Shown here one piece after another: positions 61,696 through 64,000 of a DNA stretch of 64,000 nucleotides. The notes beneath the pieces were generated by a model. It was not told the DNA's origin. It saw nothing but the letters and a program-made list of their open reading frames with translations, and did not search any database. Each line of letters opens with the position of its first letter. The first letter of the stretch is position 1. A program made the position numbers and the translations under genes. The DNA is from Aquiflexum balticum DSM 16537 (lineage in GTDB: Bacteria; Bacteroidota; Bacteroidia; Cytophagales; Cyclobacteriaceae), in contig NZ_LT838813.1 of NCBI RefSeq assembly GCF_900176595.1, forward strand, positions 248,001-312,000, given 5' to 3'.

Positions 61696-64000
61696 TTATT
61701 TCTTCTTCTTCCCCATCAACGGAGCCAAATACTCCTCATACAATTCAAATAAATATTCGATCCTGGCCATTTCTGAGTTGAAAGCCTGGGGGCGATAGCA
61801 AAGATCCACTGCCTTATCCAATTCCTGATGTGCTTTCACCAAGTCAGGTGGCATCACCAAGGGATCATAAAGATCAGCCAAGCAACTTTCAGGATATTTT
61901 GCACGGGTATCCAGCACTTTCTGAGATTTTTCTTCAACCAATTTTTTATTCTTTTCGGAAGGGTTTTTGGGCCATGGGAAGTTATTATAAACAATTCCTT
62001 TGGAATATCTTAAACGGCCTTCAAGTCTGCCGCAGGTATATCTTAACCAAATCATGTGCATCATTGAACTTAAAATCCCAAAATGAAATATTTCAGAATC
62101 AGAACTTATAAAAACCAAATCACTAGAAACATTTTCTGGAGACATGAACCCTATTGGACTATATGTTCTTCTTTCCGAAGTAACCTTTGGAATTAGCAAA
62201 TATTCTTTATCTGGAAAATTTTCAACATGGAACCTAGTAGGGATTGTTGCTAATTTTTGAGTAGGTTTACTAGTACTTTTAAGCCTAAACTTTCTAACCT
62301 CCTCAACAATTTCAAGAATTTCTGGGTGCTTTTTTAGTTCTCTTGGAGACATATTTCCTAACCATAAAACCCATCTTTTTTCATTGTATAAAAACTCAGT
62401 AGCACCAAACCAAGGTCTAAAAAACTCCTTACTTTTAGGGTATTTACTAACAAAAGCATCAAGCTTATCTTGTGTATAAAGATAAAATCCCCCATCAATT
62501 GGCTTATTCCCAATACCAATTTCAGGCACATTACAAATTGGAGTACTTCTTGATTTGATTACTAGGCTAGGTCCATCTACCAAATATGGATTTATATTTC
62601 TCACATACAAAAGATGAGGATCCCCTTTTATGTCATCATATTGAAAAAGTTTCTTTTTTGAATAATTCCCCACACCAAAGCCTATTATAACGCAATAAAC
62701 AGCTGCATTTCCTCTAGCTTCATTATTCCAATGAAATGTTTGATGTGCAAAGAAGATTTCCACATTTCTTTTTAAAATTTCATCCCATAAAATTCCCACT
62801 TGTTCTCCTTGTGTAATAGAATTGGTCGAAACAAAAGCACATTTTACCTTTGAATCTTGAATAAAAGATGTGGCCAAAAAATACCAGGCTGAAACATAAT
62901 CTAAGACTCCTGTATTCTTAACCTCAGAAAAAACAAAAGCTAAATCTTTCCTTTGCTCATAAGTTTGATATTTTGACCCCACAAACGGCGGGTTCCCCAA
63001 AATATAGCTCAACTCCTCTTTTGGAACCACATCTTCCCAATTGATCCGAAGTGCATTGCCATGGACGATCTTTGCCGATTTGTTAAGCGGAAGACGTGCA
63101 TAGTATTGGCCAAATTCCTCTGAGATCCGGAGGTTCATTTGATGATCCATCAACCACAGCGCCACTTCAGCAATCCTGGCAGGAAATTCATCATATTCGA
63201 TCCCGTAAAACTGATCCACATCTATGGACATGATTTCTTGGATACCGATGGCTTGCTGGGCACCGTATATTTCTTTTAGCACATCCAGTTCCAGGAGCCG
63301 CAGTTCCCGATAAGTGATGATAAGGAAGTTTCCGCATCCACAGGCAGGATCAAGAAACTTCAGCTTTCCCAATCGTTGATGGAATTCACGCAGTTTATTC
63401 TTATTTCCTTTCAGCTTCTCAAACTCCTCCCGAAGTTCGTCCAAAATTAATGGCCTGATCAGTTTCAGGATGTTCTTTTCAGAGGTGTAATGTGCGCCAA
63501 GATTACGACGTTCCACAGGATCCATCACTGATTGGAACATGGAACCGAATATGGCAGGTGATATTTTGCCCCAATTCAATGCACTGCATAGCAGTAATAT
63601 CTCACGCATTCGGAAATTGAAAGCAGGTATCGGCAGGAATTCTTCAAACAGCTTTCCATTTACATAAGGAAAAGCGGCCAAATGCTCGTCCAAGCTGCTC
63701 ATCCGCTTGTCACGGGGAGTATTCAAAACCTGGAAGAATTGGGCGAGCAAGCCTCCCAAATTACTTCCATCTTCTCCGGATTTGATTTCGATCAATTCCT
63801 TAAAAGTATCTTTCTCAAAGATTCCCGTATCATCAGCAAAAAGACAAAATAGCAAACGGACCAGATAGACTTCCAAGGAATGGCCAGAATACCCACTGTC
63901 CTTTAACTGATCATACAGCTTACCCATTAGTTCTGCCGCAGCAATATTGACTTCATCTTCTTCTTTGAAACTCCGCTTCTGATATCCTGCTATAAATCCA
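61696..64000 (-). CDS. MmeI-like type IIG/IIL restriction-methylation protein, 5' part beyond the window
   Basis: The open frame runs from the right edge (GFIAGYQKRSFKEEDEVNIA at 64000 inward) to 61696, so the start and N-terminal nuclease region are outside. It holds a helical spacer, the N6-adenine methylase motif I KLKFLDPACGCGNFLIITYREL, motif IV YILGNPPFVGSKYQ, then a target-recognition region (~350-600 of the visible part) and a C-terminal YSKGIVYNNFPWPKNP segment shared by the family. The Cys in DPACGCGNF is common in this group. The middle, about 62041-62985, is more AT-rich than both flanks. Confidence 0.9.
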   Translation of the reverse strand, partial: GFIAGYQKRSFKEEDEVNIAAAELMGKLYDQLKDSGYSGHSLEVYLVRLLFCLFADDTGIFEKDTFKELIEIKSGEDGSNLGGLLAQFFQVLNTPRDKRMSSLDEHLAAFPYVNGKLFEEFLPIPAFNFRMREILLLCSALNWGKISPAIFGSMFQSVMDPVERRNLGAHYTSEKNILKLIRPLILDELREEFEKLKGNKNKLREFHQRLGKLKFLDPACGCGNFLIITYRELRLLELDVLKEIYGAQQAIGIQEIMSIDVDQFYGIEYDEFPARIAEVALWLMDHQMNLRISEEFGQYYARLPLNKSAKIVHGNALRINWEDVVPKEELSYILGNPPFVGSKYQTYEQRKDLAFVFSEVKNTGVLDYVSAWYFLATSFIQDSKVKCAFVSTNSITQGEQVGILWDEILKRNVEIFFAHQTFHWNNEARGNAAVYCVIIGFGVGNYSKKKLFQYDDIKGDPHLLYVRNINPYLVDGPSLVIKSRSTPICNVPEIGIGNKPIDGGFYLYTQDKLDAFVSKYPKSKEFFRPWFGATEFLYNEKRWVLWLGNMSPRELKKHPEILEIVEEVRKFRLKSTSKPTQKLATIPTRFHVENFPDKEYLLIPKVTSERRTYSPIGFMSPENVSSDLVFISSDSEIFHFGILSSMMHMIWLRYTCGRLEGRLRYSKGIVYNNFPWPKNPSEKNKKLVEEKSQKVLDTRAKYPESCLADLYDPLVMPPDLVKAHQELDKAVDLCYRPQAFNSEMARIEYLFELYEEYLAPLMGKKKK

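Noticed and set aside
1-64000. CRISPR array, tRNA or rRNA genes
   Set aside because: I saw no regularly spaced repeats with unique spacers and no tRNA-like cloverleaf or rRNA signature; a dedicated scan could still find a diverged tRNA.
1-64000. Prophage, integrase or transposase
   Set aside because: No integrase, tail, capsid or transposase proteins recognised; repeats alone do not show a mobile element.

Overview
The window looks like a chromosomal segment from a Bacteroidota member of the Cytophagales, most plausibly a Cyclobacteriaceae-type marine or soda-lake bacterium. This rests on protein style: BshA (bacillithiol), a GH3/beta-lactamase fusion, many lipoproteins with short lipoboxes, LytTR and DUF4221-like proteins, little visible Shine-Dalgarno, and at least one clean TAnnTTTG promoter element. 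It is inferred from families, not from a marker gene. No rRNA, tRNA, CRISPR array, integrase or transposase was found.

Left part (about 0.3-8.2 kb, minus strand): an assimilatory sulfate operon read right to left. Its order is a DUF2061 membrane protein, APS/PAPS reductase (cysH), sulfate adenylyltransferase subunits (cysD, cysN), a siroheme sulfite reductase with a HEPN-like tail, SUMT, and a precorrin-2 dehydrogenase that makes the siroheme. An Rrf2-type regulator lies just upstream. A perfect palindrome sits at the -33 position of the operon's best promoter candidate. Most of the larger gaps in this operon hold short word-like repeats.

8.2-33 kb: two lipoprotein/cell-surface hypotheticals, htpG, an orphan formyltransferase, a cytochrome c maturation cluster (ccmB, ccmC, a small CcmD-like protein, ccmE, ccmF), a DUF2520 protein, pirin, an acyl-ACP desaturase, a secreted esterase, an M19 dipeptidase, a PQQ-type sugar dehydrogenase, a sterol-desaturase-like hydroxylase, bshA and the GH3/beta-lactamase fusion. 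The CcmE is the cysteine (CXXXY) type.

33-48.6 kb: a small membrane protein, mutL and two tandem rhomboids. Then an outer-membrane beta-barrel protein, rlmN, a RelBE/YoeB-like toxin-antitoxin pair, a TIM-barrel isomerase and an App1-type phosphatase. Next comes a two-gene unit (41.7-44.3 kb): a 709-residue protein with an N-terminal leader like that of proteins linked to extracellular contractile injection systems, plus a small acidic chaperone-like protein. A cyanophycinase-like peptidase, an acyltransferase, a LytTR regulator and an S41-like lipoprotein follow.

48.6-58.1 kb: a 5'-truncated DUF4143 ATPase remnant and 0.7 kb of REP-like repeats. Then a DapA/NanA-type aldolase with a sodium:solute symporter, and a trehalose-type unit (MFS, trehalase, metallophosphatase) followed by an M1 aminopeptidase.

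58.1-64 kb: an accessory, partly AT-rich zone that looks like a small defence/turnover island. It holds a decayed HTH-MNT gene, an antitoxin-like remnant, an unrecognised 455-residue protein, a NYN-domain RNase with a terminator-like hairpin right before it, and a MmeI-like (type IIG/IIL) restriction-methylation gene that runs off the right edge. The middle of that last gene is markedly more AT-rich, as expected for a swapped recognition domain.
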